From: Cristatella mucedo
Taxonomy: Eukaryota > Bryozoa > Phylactolaemata > Cristatellidae
Direction: 5' to 3'
Assembly: GCA_009760855.2 (NCBI GenBank)
Contig: WPIO01000002.1
Span: 11,816,001 to 11,880,000 of the forward strand
Length of the DNA: 64,000 bases
The first letter of the stretch is position 1. Every line of letters begins with the position of its first letter. The translations under genes and the position numbers were made by a program. Of the stretch, positions 1 through 51,711 are shown one piece after another. Under the pieces are notes generated by a model. That model did not search any database. It worked only from the letters and a program-made list of their open reading frames with translations, and was not told the DNA's origin.

Positions 1-625
1 AACGAGTACTTCTAGCTACTTCCCTACTACAACTAATTCAAAAACCTTTAAAAAAAGAGAAAATAAAATTGGTCAGTGTTTATTTAGCACTACTGAATCG
101 AAGTCGGGCTTTTTCAAGATTGGTTGAACGGTGGTCGATTTGAAAGACTGGAACAACCCCGTTATCCAGAGAACCCTTACAGACCAGGCTTATTACTGTC
201 CTAAGTTAACGTAACAGTGACGACCAGTGGGGGATAGTATTAGGTCTTAATAGACGAGCTAGTTTTACTGGACATAATTAATTTGGCCACTTTATGCACG
301 AAAACCTCAGAAATTGTCTTGAGAAAGTTGAAAGGTTGTTACTCAACATTTGCTTCAGTCGGAGGTGGATTTATGGAGGCACGAATAAGTGCAGTTTTTT
401 CAGCGAGGAGGGTAAAAAACTATTGACCGAACTCCTCGGAGTTTGCATGCAGGTCCCTCATTGTATTACAAATCTTTTTCGGTTTGACTCACAGGACTTT
501 TATTTCTGAGGGAAAATATGCCCCTGGATTTCTAATCTACAGGGTGTAGACTCAGAAGAAGTCTTTGAAATTGGCTAGATCGGCGTCAGATCCAGACTTC
601 TTAAAGCAGCATTTAAGCCTCCATT
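1..625. other. Unassigned DNA, no gene recognised
   Basis: No open frame here resembles a known family and I see no RNA gene. The stretch precedes the LINE fragment that starts near 626. Confidence 0.4.
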
Positions 626-1060
626 TTAAACGGCAAATATGTTGAAGTTCTTTGGTAAATTGTAATGGATTTTCTCGTTTCCAAAAATTGACAAAAATGT
701 AGGGGAGCAGCTAGTCAATAACGCACTCCTTAGTTTTGAGTTTACAGCATCGAGGAGGGTATAGCCGCTGTCGAAAGAGCCTGGATGAAGATCAAGAACA
801 CGTATATTGCAAACAGATTTTATAAATTTCTCAGCTTTAATGCTGTTCAAGTAACTTTGATGGACATACTCAATGCCATCTAACACTTACGGCGGAAGAG
901 AAACATTAAGCGATATTTATCGGTGATCCTATATGGTCAGCTGGCACACGAAAATGTAAGTGAGGCAGATTTTCTTTGTAATGACGAGATCGAGCACTTG
1001 GGGACGATTTGATCGTGGATAAGCGGTCCCCTGGTTTTTTTTATCGAATATGTAACAGGC
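626..1060 (-). mobile_element. L2/CR1-like LINE fragment (endonuclease C-terminal part), broken
   Basis: Read on the minus strand, 970-1010 encodes VLDLVITKK and 626-886 encodes a piece containing KFIKSVC and LRSALL. The better preserved LINE copy at 21.2-23.6 kb encodes matching segments (ILDLVITKD, KFLKSVCG, LRSALD) in the same order. This is the end of the apurinic endonuclease domain and the linker towards the reverse transcriptase. The copy is interrupted by stops and has lost the reverse transcriptase. DNA up to about 1300 may belong to it: the minus frame there shows EPLKFLNAC, resembling the endonuclease start of the other copy, which suggests an internal deletion. Confidence 0.7.
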
Positions 1061-1309
1061 GTTTAGGAATTTAAGAGGCTCTCTGGTGCCTCCGAGCGGC
1101 CAAGAAGTATAATCGACCCCACGGTAAGCATGTTTAGCCTCTGGAGAGGCTACCGGGCTTCGAAAGTGGTTAGATCGGGTGGAGGGAGGTGTTCTTGGCA
1201 AGTGGGCTTCACCGGTTGCAGCTTTTAGCGGTGTAGCATAGCCCCATTTATCCAGAACCTTCAGGGAAGGCGACAGCATTATCAGCTCCTCCTTGCACAT
1301 TTCGATGCA

Positions 1310-2325
1310 TTACATATCATTTAAAATTAAGGACTCGCACACAATTCTCACTCGAACCCAGAGCTCATTTTCTTGTGCTGCGTGTGCTGAAAAAAGAGTT
1401 GCTGTAACTTCTGCATTTCTTTATCGTCTCTCTAAGGCAATACATTTCGTCTATTTTTCTTTCCATAACTAAGTTAATATCTTCTTTGCATGGAATCGGA
1501 TATTTAAACTGGTAGTTTCTGCACAGCAACAAAGCAACGACTTTTCTTGAATGTTTACTCGATTTTATTGTTTATGATGCAATATAGATAAAAAGTATTA
1601 TCTTGGGTAGGATTAGTATTTTGACGTACAAATAATTTTTTGGGAAGAAAGCCTTCAATGCTAGTCACCGTGATCGGCTGTTGCCCCCTATCAGCGACCG
1701 CTTACAGTGCTGACTGGCAGGTCTTACTAGCCGAACGGTTCTCTCGTGAATGGATAGCTATAGCTTAATATATTCAGGACTACCTACAGAATACGCAAGA
1801 ATTAACCGTTGGGAATTAATATTTCCGTAAGTTTCGTACTAAAATCCAAGAATTTTGGTCTCTAGCGTCCTTTGCAATAAAAGCTGCTGTGGCTCTCTCA
1901 TGATCGTAGGAACAAAGCGAATTCGACTTACTCACACTGACCCAAAAGGTCCATTGTAGCATGTCTCCTTTACTTAGCTCAACTTCAGCAACAAGATGAG
2001 CCACCTTGTGACCACAAGTACTCTCGTAAAAAATAAATTAGTTATAATTCTGTCCCTTACAGGCTCTTGCAAAAGCTTTCGTTCTCCGGTTCCTAAACAT
2101 TCGACGCGACCTCCGCGATCTTACGCAGCAGCAGCAGCACGCCACAGCGAGCTGCCGACAGCATGTGGCATTTATTTCGAGGCTATTATGCGATTATTTA
2201 TGCGATTTCGATTTTATTTGTGTCATTTCGATGCTACCAGCGCTTCTACTTCTACGCTACGGCAGGGGGGGGGGAAATAATTGAGCTTTTTAGCGCTTGT
2301 TTGTTCCCGAAAAGGGTCTCATAGC
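1310..2325. other. Unassigned DNA with no recognised gene
   Basis: Only short frames without family resemblance. A run of nine G lies near 2267-2275 and a short CAG repeat near 2128. No tRNA or rRNA signature seen. Confidence 0.4.
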
Positions 2326-4950
2326 TTAAGCCATGAAGACTCCCATTGTCACAATATTTGTGTACGTAAACTTCAACTTAGCCATAAGCTCTTCCACCCT
2401 CATATAACCGCCCACCTGTTTTGATAGATCTCGGATGATGTGTGAAAGAGCTTTCTGCTTGTTATAAATTTTAACGAATATTTCTGCTGCAATATCAATT
2501 AATTGTGCCAAATTAGCATTATGAGATATTAACAAAGCATCATGAATTGTAAACATGCTGAACTTCTTGTACCGGTTGACAATTAGCTGTAGGTACGGCG
2601 TGTCTAGCGAATGAATGATATTTACGAAAGTTGGTAGCTTGATTTTCTGTGAATCCACCTTATCTGTGGCTACGTTGTAGGTAGTATGTAAGGTGTTGTT
2701 GTTAAATCTCAACTTGATCGGACGGTTTTCTCTTTCATCATCAAATCAGGTCAACTTTGAAATCTGAAAGATCACCCCAAAGGTTCAGGTTAGACGTCCT
2801 CCACTATCTTTCACTAACTGATGCATCGCTGCCATCAACGCTAGTTCTCTGCTTAAAACCTTCGTAGCCATATCAATAATTACTTGAGTGAAGATTTTAA
2901 GGTGTGTCACGTGTCACATTTAATCCCCTTCTTTTGAGTTCATCTCGAATGTACTGGCTTGTGGTATACGGGGTGGCTGCATAAACTATGACTTTGACTG
3001 GTCGTTTAACGACTTGTCGTAACAGTTTCAAGGTTTCTATTTTCTTCTCTTCCTCTAGGGAGAGAACTGTTAGGACTTCTTGTGCTCACTGCATATGTCT
3101 GTGGTGTAACACCACATTCATAGCTATGCGTGCAATCTTGGTGTATAAGCCTTCTTCTCCTCCTGGGAGAATGCCTACCGCCATCATATTTTCTTCATTG
3201 TTCACTAAGGTTGATGTATGTTGTACTGCGTTGTTCTTCATGTCAAGCTGGTTAGGCATTGAAGTTTCTAACTTCTTGTTCTCCCATAGCCTTGTTAGTT
3301 CTAGGAGTCGCGCCAATAATCGGAAGTCTGTCTTGTTTGATTGAGCCTCACGTAATCCAGTAATTAAGTCTAAAATCGTGGTGTCTTCGTTAAAGGCTAG
3401 ATTGAATTGGCGGGCAATCGAGATAAAATATGTGGCATTATTTCATAAGATTGACGTTCCTGCAGCCTTTTGAACTTTGGGCAAATCAAATAATCCAACT
3501 TGAGAATCTTCTAGGTGGAATAAAGGTCACTTCGGCCCTATATGACTGCATAGGGTTAGCATGGGATATACTCGACCTCGATCATCAATTATATGATTAT
3601 TATAATAATAAGTTTTTTTAGGAGAGATTTCTACTATAGTTTTTAGATTAGCTAAGCAGGTAAATGCTGTTTTTGTTTCGATCACCCCAGATTCATAATC
3701 AGTCTTGGTAGTCCAGCCTATCAGCTTGATAAGCTCAGTGTGTCGTTCCACATTAGCCGCCATAGGCAACAGCATCCCTATGATTCAGTTGTAGTATCTA
3801 GGAGAAAGATAAACCTTAGCGGCATTTATTTTATTCAGCTGAGTTACTTTATCTTTTCAATTTAATAAAGGATTATCGATTCCTTTCACATGTTCTAAAA
3901 CTTTCGGCCCTAGACTTACCTTATTAAGCATATATTGAGTTAGAATGACATTGAACATCACTGAATGTTCTAGCGTTAACCCTCAGTTCTTGCCTCTGTA
4001 GGTGTACTCAGCTCTCTGAGAACCAAACACTGGTTTGCCCCCTTGGTTTAGCACGATAAGCCCTGCGTCTGTCATTAAGATGATAGCCGCGAAGACGGTC
4101 GTCACAGCTAGTTTGATGCCTCGGACATCTGTAGCTCGGACTCTAAGTTGCTTACCGAAATGATGAGCTCATGTATGAGTGTCAAATGTGATTGAACCTT
4201 TTCACATGTCTCACATAGAGTTCACTAAACATCTCATGAAGTGTTTCAGTAACTGCGCTTCCGTCATGGCACACTTCAGTTCCTTTAAGTATTCTTAGTC
4301 AATGTATTTAAGAATATCTCTTTTGAGAATGCTCTCTTGAATAAGCTTCAGGAATGTCTCTAGCGCGGGTAACTCCCTTTGCACGATCTGATTTATGATG
4401 TTGATTATTGTAGGTATAGATGCTATAGTCTCCTGAAGGCATTCATTGAGTTCCTCGATACGACTTTTCAGAGCCTCAATCTTAGGCATGTGGTGGTACT
4501 GATGAGCTGTCTTGCAGTTATTTTTTAAGAGCATCCATATTTTCATGCTGGGCTGTTATAGGATATCTTTTATATTGGGTTATGAAAATAATTGAACTAC
4601 AATTAACTGAATTATCATACTGCTCTGTGAGGATTTCATTTTGTTCTAGAATATAAGCTTTGAGTTTATTTGTGTTGAATCCAAGTCAGTTGGAACCTTT
4701 CTGGGTGGTGATGGTCGCATAATGATTATTCCCAATATCTTGCAGAATGATTGATATTCGTTTGAAGTTTCGATATCTATCAAAGTTATTTGTGTTCAGC
4801 TGTACAGTTTTAGTAAGGTGGGTTCAGACATTGTCTAGGAGTTCACCCAATTTCCTTATAGGTACAGAAATGGATACAGCGTTCCGTTCAGAATTGAAAT
4901 CTTGGTGTAGATCGTTGGTAAATAATCCTACTCCTCCCTGCTTAGGGGGT
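2326..4950 (-). pseudogene. Single-subunit (T7/mitochondrial-plasmid type) RNA polymerase, TGA = Trp, broken
   Basis: With TGA read as Trp, one minus-strand frame runs from about 4508 to 2897, apart from one TAA (4295-4297), and covers the fingers and palm of a T7-like RNA polymerase. Seen: DDRGRVYP near 3560-3580 (T7 RGRVY region), motif A-like QLDMKNNAVQH with Asp at 3242-3244, motif B-like KRPVKVIVYAATPYT near 2965-3010, and after a frame change near 2896-2905 the C-terminal NIIHSLD and the catalytic IHDALL (Asp 2539-2541). The last codons near 2326 end in VFMA, comparable with the short C-terminal foot of T7 polymerase. Thirteen in-frame TGA codons (2746, 2785, 3086, 3443, 3527, 3785, 3857, 3983, 4169, 4202, 4211, 4686, 4824) sit where Trp fits; only three Trp are TGG. 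Lesions: frameshift near 2900, in-frame TAA at 4295, frameshift at the T run near 4517. Upstream of that, another frame is open to 4950. Such polymerases transcribe linear mitochondrial plasmids. Nuclear expression under the standard code is impossible. Confidence 0.88.
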
Positions 4951-5101
4951 TAAGGCTGAACTACGCATGATAGCTATCGCAGTTTCTGGGTTGGATGTGA
5001 GTTAAATGGTGAGTAGCAGTCTTGCAGATGCCTCGTAAGTCAGAGGTTCAGTTCTCATAACCTCCCCCTTTAGGATTCATCGTCGTTTTGTGCCCTTCAG
5101 A

Positions 5102-5662
5102 CTATAGGTCTTTACCACACTCTCCTGTACGGAAATCCCCGAACCTTGTTCTCGAGGCAATCTTTTGAAAGCTAACTTGATTCTCGAATACTAGCTGGCC
5201 TCTTTCAAGCTTAAGTCTTTTGAGTACGGGATGTATGTATTCCCTAGTTGCTGTTGACACACCTTTTGCCTTGAAGATTTTCTTACCTCCTACTTCTTCA
5301 TAATAATACATCTTTGGAGCTACAAAAAGAGCGTTAATAAATTCATTCATAGAGGTTCGTCTAGGTCAAGTAAACTCTCCTAATGGAGTTCCTTCAGGAT
5401 TGTTAGGCATACAGGCAAAGATTCTGTCTGTATCTACGTACAACATTACTCGCCCGGCATTCATGACATCTAACATCATTTGATATAAGATACATCGGGC
5501 GTACCTAGTAATCGATGCGGCTATTTCTATATTAGTATCCTTGCCGATGAGCTGAGAATTAGCTTTGTAAAAGGCATGCTTTGGCAAATCTCGACTAACT
5601 TCTCTAGTTTCAGCAGGTGTGGTACCACCGCGTTGAGCTCCTCAGTGACAGGTAAAACTGCC
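5102..5662 (-). pseudogene. Protein-primed family B DNA polymerase, C-terminal palm/thumb part, TGA = Trp
   Basis: The minus frame holds the polymerase motifs in order: a motif B-like YKANSQLIGK (near 5545-5575), an ITRYAR helix, then motif C YVDTDRIF (5414-5437) with the catalytic D-T-D, then LGEF, the FVAPKMYYY segment and FKAKGV (near 5270). This is the palm-thumb layout of protein-primed polymerases of linear plasmids and adeno-like viruses. The frame crosses a TGA at 5366-5368 (Trp in this reading) and ends at TAG 5102. It runs open backwards only to a TAA at 5663-5665, so motif A and the exonuclease domain are absent. It lies about 150 bp upstream of the RNA polymerase on the same strand, the arrangement of mitochondrial linear plasmids. 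The TGA use and that neighbour argue against a Polinton polymerase. Confidence 0.82.
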
Positions 5663-5757
5663 TTAACTTTGTATAAGCTTTCTAGTAGGTCTAGCCCCTC
5701 CTGTCGCTTCTCGCTGTCAGTCCATCCCCTGCATGAGCTTTGCTTCCTACTTTCTCG
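5588..5757 (-). other. Open stretch of unknown identity upstream of the polymerase fragment
   Basis: A different minus frame from the polymerase frame is open for about 57 codons up to a TAA at 5758-5760. The encoded stretch is charged (contains WTDSEKRQEGLDLLESLY) and past the stop the same frame shows CSFCG. I do not recognise a family. It may be nuclear sequence at the insertion edge or a more damaged part of the plasmid. Confidence 0.3.
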
Positions 5758-5799
5758 TTATTTCTTGATAGTCGCTAACTGGCCACAGAATGAGCATTG

Positions 5800-7600
5800 A
5801 AAGTCACTTACGCTCGGAGTGAGCTATGCGAAACTCTCAATGTAATAACCGCATAGTTGTAATAGCTGCTTGGGATCACAGACTGCATGCATCGCTTGCA
5901 AGCATGTGATTGAATGCGTGAATACATATACATTAGTTACGGTGAACGGCTCGGTGAGTTAATACAGTTGGGCACACTTGTTCCATTGCAAGTCGGCTTC
6001 AAAGTAAAAACCAACGAGTGGCCCGGTACTTTCAAACTTTCGGCCCTTTTTAAAGTGAGCTCTGTAGCTCTGCCTTAAGTTGAAATTTACAGGCAGTTAT
6101 GTTTTGAGTTTACTTGCAAAATTTGACGCCATTGCACAAATGCTTTCTTAAGCAAATCGACTGCAAAGGACCACCGAAACCGAAGCAAGCTAAAACCGTT
6201 TTAAGGCCCGCTTGCCATTTCGAAATAAGCTTTGAGAAGGTCGACTTTAAATTACACATCACACAATTCCATTCATTACGCAGGTACGTCACCGCATAAA
6301 TTACCTTGAAGTGACAAGCAGAACTGTTAGCCAAGCCTTTACTGCACAGTTATCCACTAGCAAATATATTCTCAGGCACAGAACATCTTGATAATTGTAT
6401 TCAGTTTTAAACGGAAAATAGCTAGGAGACGGATTTTTTTTAGTGCTGATGTTATATGTGTGAGGGTGGTTCGATCAATAATTGACTAGGAAGCCCTTTG
6501 AAATATTTGAGGAGACATAACCAAACGCTGGCCGGTGTCTTTCGAAAACAAATTCTGGTCACAATCAAAGGTAAAATGTCGATTGGATCAAATTTTTATA
6601 AGCTTTAAAAAGTGCAATGCTGTCAAATCTCCATCAAATTAAATTATATTAATAAAAAATACGATTACAGTATCAATCTGACGTAATATTAAGCATTGAT
6701 TCAAATACGGAGAATTACCTTCTGAAAAGAACATATGCTAAATTGTTTTAGATGGGAGAAGCATTTTCTCACAGCAGACGCTCCACGATTCTAGTGTGTT
6801 TCCTAAATAAAGGTTCGCCGCACCAAAAGCTCCCACAACAAAAGCTACAAATGAAGCCCCTATTATTTTGTGTTGTGGAAGCCGTTGATCTCGATCAATC
6901 AATGATTTTGACTAAAAGCCGCATCTTCTACAAAACTGCTTCCGTGCCTTCATATTTCTACAGAACTAGATTCATCGTGAATGCGAAGGCGGTAAGAATA
7001 TGAAAACAAACGAATAAGGAGGCAACGTGTATCAAAACATCGAACGTCCACCTGAGCGGAAGGCTGCATCCCGTCTTCCAGCCAATAGCTGCAGATTGAA
7101 GCGTGTAGCGGTGTTTAATCCCAGAGCCGATGCTGCTGCTGGTTCTTGATCTCTTGCATTTCCAGTAGCCAACTAACTGAATGCCAGAATTATTGATCTT
7201 GAATTTGTCTTGCACAGCCTCGTGCATCTTTTTTGGAGAGCTTTAAATTAAGCCTGCGTAAACGTAGGTGTTAAAGCGGAACTGCTCGTTCTGAGGGGTT
7301 TTTAGTCGGTACGGAGCTGGAGCTGGACCAGTTTCTCGCTGTCACTGCTGTTCGTGGCATCCGTTTTGGCATCCGCCAATAGCTTCCTCGGTATCGGATA
7401 TGCTTTTCAGACGCGCCTCTGACAAACAAGTGCGATTTAGTTATCCTTTTAAGTGGCTGGACCGCGGTCCACTTCGCTGCGCAGCCAACCTAAGGCACGG
7501 GTTAGTTGTTGCAGTGCTGAAAATGCGCCGGCTGCCGGCCATTTAATTGCATATGCAGTGGCTTCCTCCATTTGAATGAGTCTTGAATGCATAAATAAAA
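5800..7600. other. Intergenic, nothing recognised
   Basis: Short frames only, on both strands, with no family resemblance and no trace of further polymerase motifs. The plasmid insertion therefore seems to end near 5.7 kb. Confidence 0.4.
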
Positions 7601-7606
7601 GCAGAT

Positions 7607-7666
7607 ATAATAATATATATATATTATATATATATATATATTTGTGTGTGTAATATATAATATATA
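7607..7666. repeat. TA-rich microsatellite with a short TG core
   Basis: Alternating TA units around a TGTGTGTG stretch. Confidence 0.85.
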
Positions 7667-7939
7667 GTCAATGAACGTCGTTAAAAAGAACATTATAATG
7701 GAATTCAGATGAAAGACAATGTTTTGAGGACTTCTTTAAGAAAACGATGTGCAGTACAGCCACAAATCTAGAACATCTGTTCATTTTTAAACCACTTGGA
7801 ATGTTAACTTTTGAATGAATTTCGAGTAAATAAAGAACAATTTTGCTCCACAAGGTATTCGTTCTAAACAGATGTCAACAACAAATCTTGAATTTATCAG
7901 CTTTCTCGTCGGAAACGTGTTCAAGTTAATCGGTGGCGT

Positions 7940-8495
7940 GGACACTCAAGCAAAGTTTGTAAAGTTTTGTCGCTCACTTTTAGATCACTTCACTCTTTGG
8001 CTTGAGTCTATCTCTCAGATCTACTCCCCCACCAGGCCAAGCATCGTACTCCCCGCTTTTCGAATCCAACAGTCTACTAATACCTCTTACAAACCTCAAA
8101 TCCTTTGGAGACCATGCATTTAGTTCATAAGATCCCAAAGCCTGGAACTCCCTCCCGACTTGCGTCAGAACATCCCCCGACTTGATCACATTCATAAAGA
8201 ACTTGTAAACACGCCTATTTGGGACAGCTTTTAAAAGGGTCCCTGTGATTAGTCCTTAATGTGGTTATGCGTGCTGACACTGTGCATTCTCCCACTAACC
8301 ACATTTGCAGGCTGACCCCGTGCATGTCACCCATAACCATGTCCATGTTATTCATGTTGTTTATCAAGCATGATATGACTCACCATTTAATTGCATTTCC
8401 CTTTGCCGCAAATGTAAAGCGCCTAGAAAGAGATTGAGTTCTCTGAGGGCGCTTTATCAAGTGCATTATTGTTATTATTAGTATTATTATAGAAA
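7940..8495 (+). mobile_element. L2/CR1-like LINE, 3' end
   Basis: Shows the degenerate C-terminal coding end (frames matching YLSDLLP, LKSFGD, AWNSLP of better copies), the family's 3' UTR, and the hallmark terminus with GCGCCTAGAAAGAGATTGAG, CTCTGAGGGCGC and TTATCAAGTG followed by ATT repeats at 8461-8490. The orientation follows from the ATT tail on the right. It lies upstream of ANKH. Confidence 0.85.
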
Positions 8496-8639
8496 ATATT
8501 GACCATTGTTTACGCTCCTGAGGCCTCTGCAACAGCCAATAACACTTATCAACCAGGGACGGCGTTGTGTTATATAGCCCTCCCTTGTTGGAATACCCTT
8601 CCACGTTGACTTAGCCAATAAAAGGGTGCTTTTAGGGTT

Positions 8640-9153
8640 CAGACTTTGGGGTTTGTACGCCGTTTCAGCGGCCGCATTTTAGAGTTTTGAGTTTACGGTT
8701 TTGCACTTCGCAGCCGCTGACCCCTGCGTGTTCCTCTCTACAACGAACTTACGTCCCACGTCAGAGAAACCGCACTTTCTATGCTAATCGACAGCGTTCT
8801 AGCCGGGTAGCGACACAGCAAACCTATTGAAGCCACATCCGGAGCGATGTGCTAATGACCAATGAGAACGCCTGAGCGATTGCCATAGGCTGAAACCGTT
8901 TGCGGACGGAAGAGAGGTCAAATGGTCGCGACCTTAACCGGTATCTGGCGCCCGGCCCATGCAGTACCTGGTTGCTCGCTCCTGACTTGTTTAGTGGACT
9001 CGTCGAACCTCACTGCACCTGTATGCTGTAGCGCTCGGTCAACGTTCGCGAGGTCGCTGCGACTCTGGCGTACCATTTCTCTATTCTGCTTGTTATCTTA
9101 GCGGCGAAAATCGCGTTGCCTTGTCCAGCAGCTAACAATACGCGGCGGTGAAA
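8640..9153 (+). promoter_or_regulatory. Probable ANKH promoter and 5' UTR
   Basis: GC-richer, repeat-free DNA rich in CG dinucleotides directly upstream of the ANKH start codon. No clear TATA box. The transcription start is not visible, so the split between promoter and leader is inferred from position only. Confidence 0.45.
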
Positions 9154-48814
<39,661 letters not shown>

Positions 48815-48871
48815 GTGCCTGACCCAAATCAACCGTGCTGCTTCAAATGTATTAGGCAGTTTTAGCTTCGC

Positions 48872-48877
48872 AATAAA
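48872..48877 (+). promoter_or_regulatory. Possible ANKH polyadenylation signal
   Basis: AATAAA 58 bases after the stop codon. The 3' end itself cannot be placed from sequence. Confidence 0.4.
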
Positions 48878-49179
48878 TCGTGAGACAAGGCATAGTGAAA
48901 TTCTCAGCATACAACATTTGTTGCTGTACACATCTGTTTTAACCTGCAATGAATATGTCGTGTAGGTTGGTTGAGTATTACTCCAGGTTGCCATAGCCTA
49001 AATGTGGCCTCCCAATCAAAGGCATCTGATGAATAACTAAACGCTGGTTTTAAGTGATAAATGCAGTCTGCATTTTACTCTGCTTTCACTGCTATCTGCC
49101 AGATCAATGACACTAGGTCAAGGGTGCTGCAGTAGCACACACCCTAATAGTTGCAATAGTAGTTTGGCTGAGATGATAA

Positions 49180-50130
49180 AAATGATACACTTGATGCAGC
49201 GCCCTCAGACAACTCAATCTCTTTCTAGGCGCTTTACATTTGCTGCAATGGAAACACGATCGAATGGTGAGTGGTAGCATATTCAATAAACAACAAGAAT
49301 GAGATGGTTAGGGGTGACCATGCACAGGGTCAGCATGCAAATGTGGTTAGTGGCAGCATGCACAGTGTCAGCAGGCATAAGCACATGAAGGACAAATCAC
49401 AAGGACCCACTAAATGCTGTCCTAAATAGGTGTTTTTAAGTTCCTTTTAAATGTGGTCAGGTCAGGGGCGGTTCTGACGCAGGTCGGGAGGGAGTTCCAG
49501 GCTTTGGGAGCATACGAACTAAATGCACAGTCTCCAAAGGATTTTAGGTTTGTACGAGGTATTGGTAGACTGTTGGATTCCGAAAAGCAGGTGGTACGAT
49601 GCTTGGCCTGGTGAGGGAGTAGATCTGAGAGATAGGCTGGAGCCAAAGAATGACCTAAAACTGAGCGAAAAAACCTTGAAGTCAATCCGTTGTTTGACTG
49701 GTAGCCAGTGCAGGTCGTGAGAAGTGGTGTGATGTGGCAACTGCGACGCTCACGACAGACGTGCCAAGCTGCAGAGTTTTGCACCAGCTGTAATCACCTG
49801 ATTGCACAGGCCGGTAGACCAGCAAGCAGTGAGTTACGGAAGTCAAGAAAGGACGTTGCAAATGCACGGACTAATTTAGACGTGTTATCCCTGTCTAAAC
49901 AACCTCAAATTATAGCTATTTAATCTAGCTGAAAGTAGGCAGACTTGGCTGCAGAGCTGACGTGTTCGTCAAATGAAAGGTCACTTAAGAACACGACACC
50001 AAGATTTCGTGCTGATTCACCAGGAGGTAAGCTGGCAGAGCCGATTTTTAGTGTTATCCTTTTCAATTTCTGAATCACACTTGGTTTGCCTGTAACTAGT
50101 AAGCTAATTTTATCATCATTCAATTATTAT
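49180..50130 (-). mobile_element. L2/CR1-like LINE, C-terminal part and 3' end, inverted
   Basis: Terminus GGCGCTTTACATTTGCTGCA at the left, 3' UTR, then minus-strand frames with LKSFGDCAFSSYAPKAWNSL, AYLSDLLPHQAKHRTTCF, the RERRSCHITPLL segment and further upstream NDDKISLL. Confidence 0.9.
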
Positions 50131-50139
50131 AGATAACGG

Positions 50140-51711
50140 GTAACCGTTGTTAACGGCTACAGAGTTAGGTCACCTATAGTCCACTTATAACTGATAGGGG
50201 CCGTCTTTCTTTTTTACCACCTTTTTCAGCCAGCGAGCTAGCTCCGTAGGCTTCGAGACTTCTCAGTCGCTACAGTTTGCCCATCTTGATGTTTCCTGCT
50301 GAGCAGTTCTTGTGCACTGGCAGCTCTCAGATTAGCCGAAATGCCAACCCTTGCCTTAATGAGTTTGACTAAGGCATCTAGTACACACCCGGCTCCAGGT
50401 CCACCTAGCTCGGTTTTGAACGGAGCCTCGTGCAGGCGATGCGGTTAGGGGACGGGCCGACTAATGTGCTTGCCATAGAGGGCTGGACTAGGACACCAGG
50501 TGTAGACCCCTAAAGTTAGCATAGAGCCAGATGCAGAGAATGCTGTCAGTATGTGCACCGACTAACCTGCTTAAGGAGAAATAGCAGCTACTTGCAAGGT
50601 CACGAGTTCAGAGGAGAGAGAATATAACGGGACGGCTGACAGAGCTCGGAGCTGCAGCTTCCATCCGTAGTCGATGCTGGACTACGATTCGAGAGTCGAA
50701 CCTACGGCGACGAACAGCTAACAGCAACTTTGACTGCGAAGTTGTGTTCTACCGGCTACTCAGTTAGCTGCTTGTATCTTTGGGGTGTTGTAGCGGTCCG
50801 CCTTCTGGGTGGGACCATCGCTCGAGACGCGAGAATAGGGTAGTTTATTATACTCGGGCTTCGGGAGTTCGTGCTACAGTTTCGGTTAACTCCATCGGTC
50901 CGGTGCACGCCACTTAAAGCACTTGCGCCGGTGCGTAACCACTACTAACAGCCGCAATAAACCCTAGCTTTCGGCACCCAGCTGTGACAGCTTGTGTTTT
51001 AACCTCGCTGCATCCCTCAGTCCACCAGTAGAGGACCGGGGGACGAGCTTCCATGCGGTTACACTTATGCGCCCTAAAATTGAGCCAGAACGGCTCTGTG
51101 CTACACGGCATTCTCACAGGTAAGGAATTGATGTTAAAAAATCGAGAATTACTCACTACCACGATCAGTGTAACTTCTTAGAGGCGCTACCTGATTCAAA
51201 AGTGGCGAACGACTCCCGGCGGATGACCATCTTCGATTGCCCGATTATCGAAGTTTGGGGTCTGCCCCCCCCCCCAGCCCAATATGCTCGGGAACAGCAC
51301 AAGCCAAGCGGCCGTAGCTTGATGAGCCTGTGAGTGTAGCTAGGGAGCCATAGTATTGCATGGCCCTTAAGGCTGTGAGCCCTATCAGATGCAGCTGCAC
51401 TGCTTGCTGGGGATCGCATGGAGCTCTTCGGTTGCTGAAGTCGTGCCAATCCCTGTATCCCTCATGTTCGTACCTGACCCGAGTACTTATCTCTAAATTC
51501 TTTACGTTTCCGGCCTTTTTTCCAGCCTACGCCTGGTAGTGATCGTTCTGATCTATGTACCAGCAGTAATTATGTTTTGAACGTTATAGAGCCTAGGGCT
51601 CAGCCTCGACCCTCAATCTCGCACAGCTCGATCGAGTGTCTTCGTCTGAGACCCAAGTCTCCATAACTTTCAAAACAGAACTACTCGCTCAACACTAGAC
51701 TCGCTGTCGCT
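50140..51711. other. Unassigned DNA between the LINE and the AT-rich element
   Basis: GC content near that of ANKH exons. Short minus-strand frames (50914-51162, 51165-51449) resemble nothing I know. A C9 run lies near 51268. No RNA gene recognised. Confidence 0.35.

Noticed and set aside
4975-5060. tRNA-like look (GAGGTTCAGTTCTCATAACCTC hairpin) between the two polymerases
   Set aside because: The hairpin resembles a T arm, but no matching acceptor stem or anticodon arm can be drawn.
5102-5662. Reading the DNA polymerase fragment as part of a second Polinton
   Set aside because: It is adjacent to a T7-like RNA polymerase, in the same orientation, with TGA as Trp, and no capsid or integrase genes surround it.
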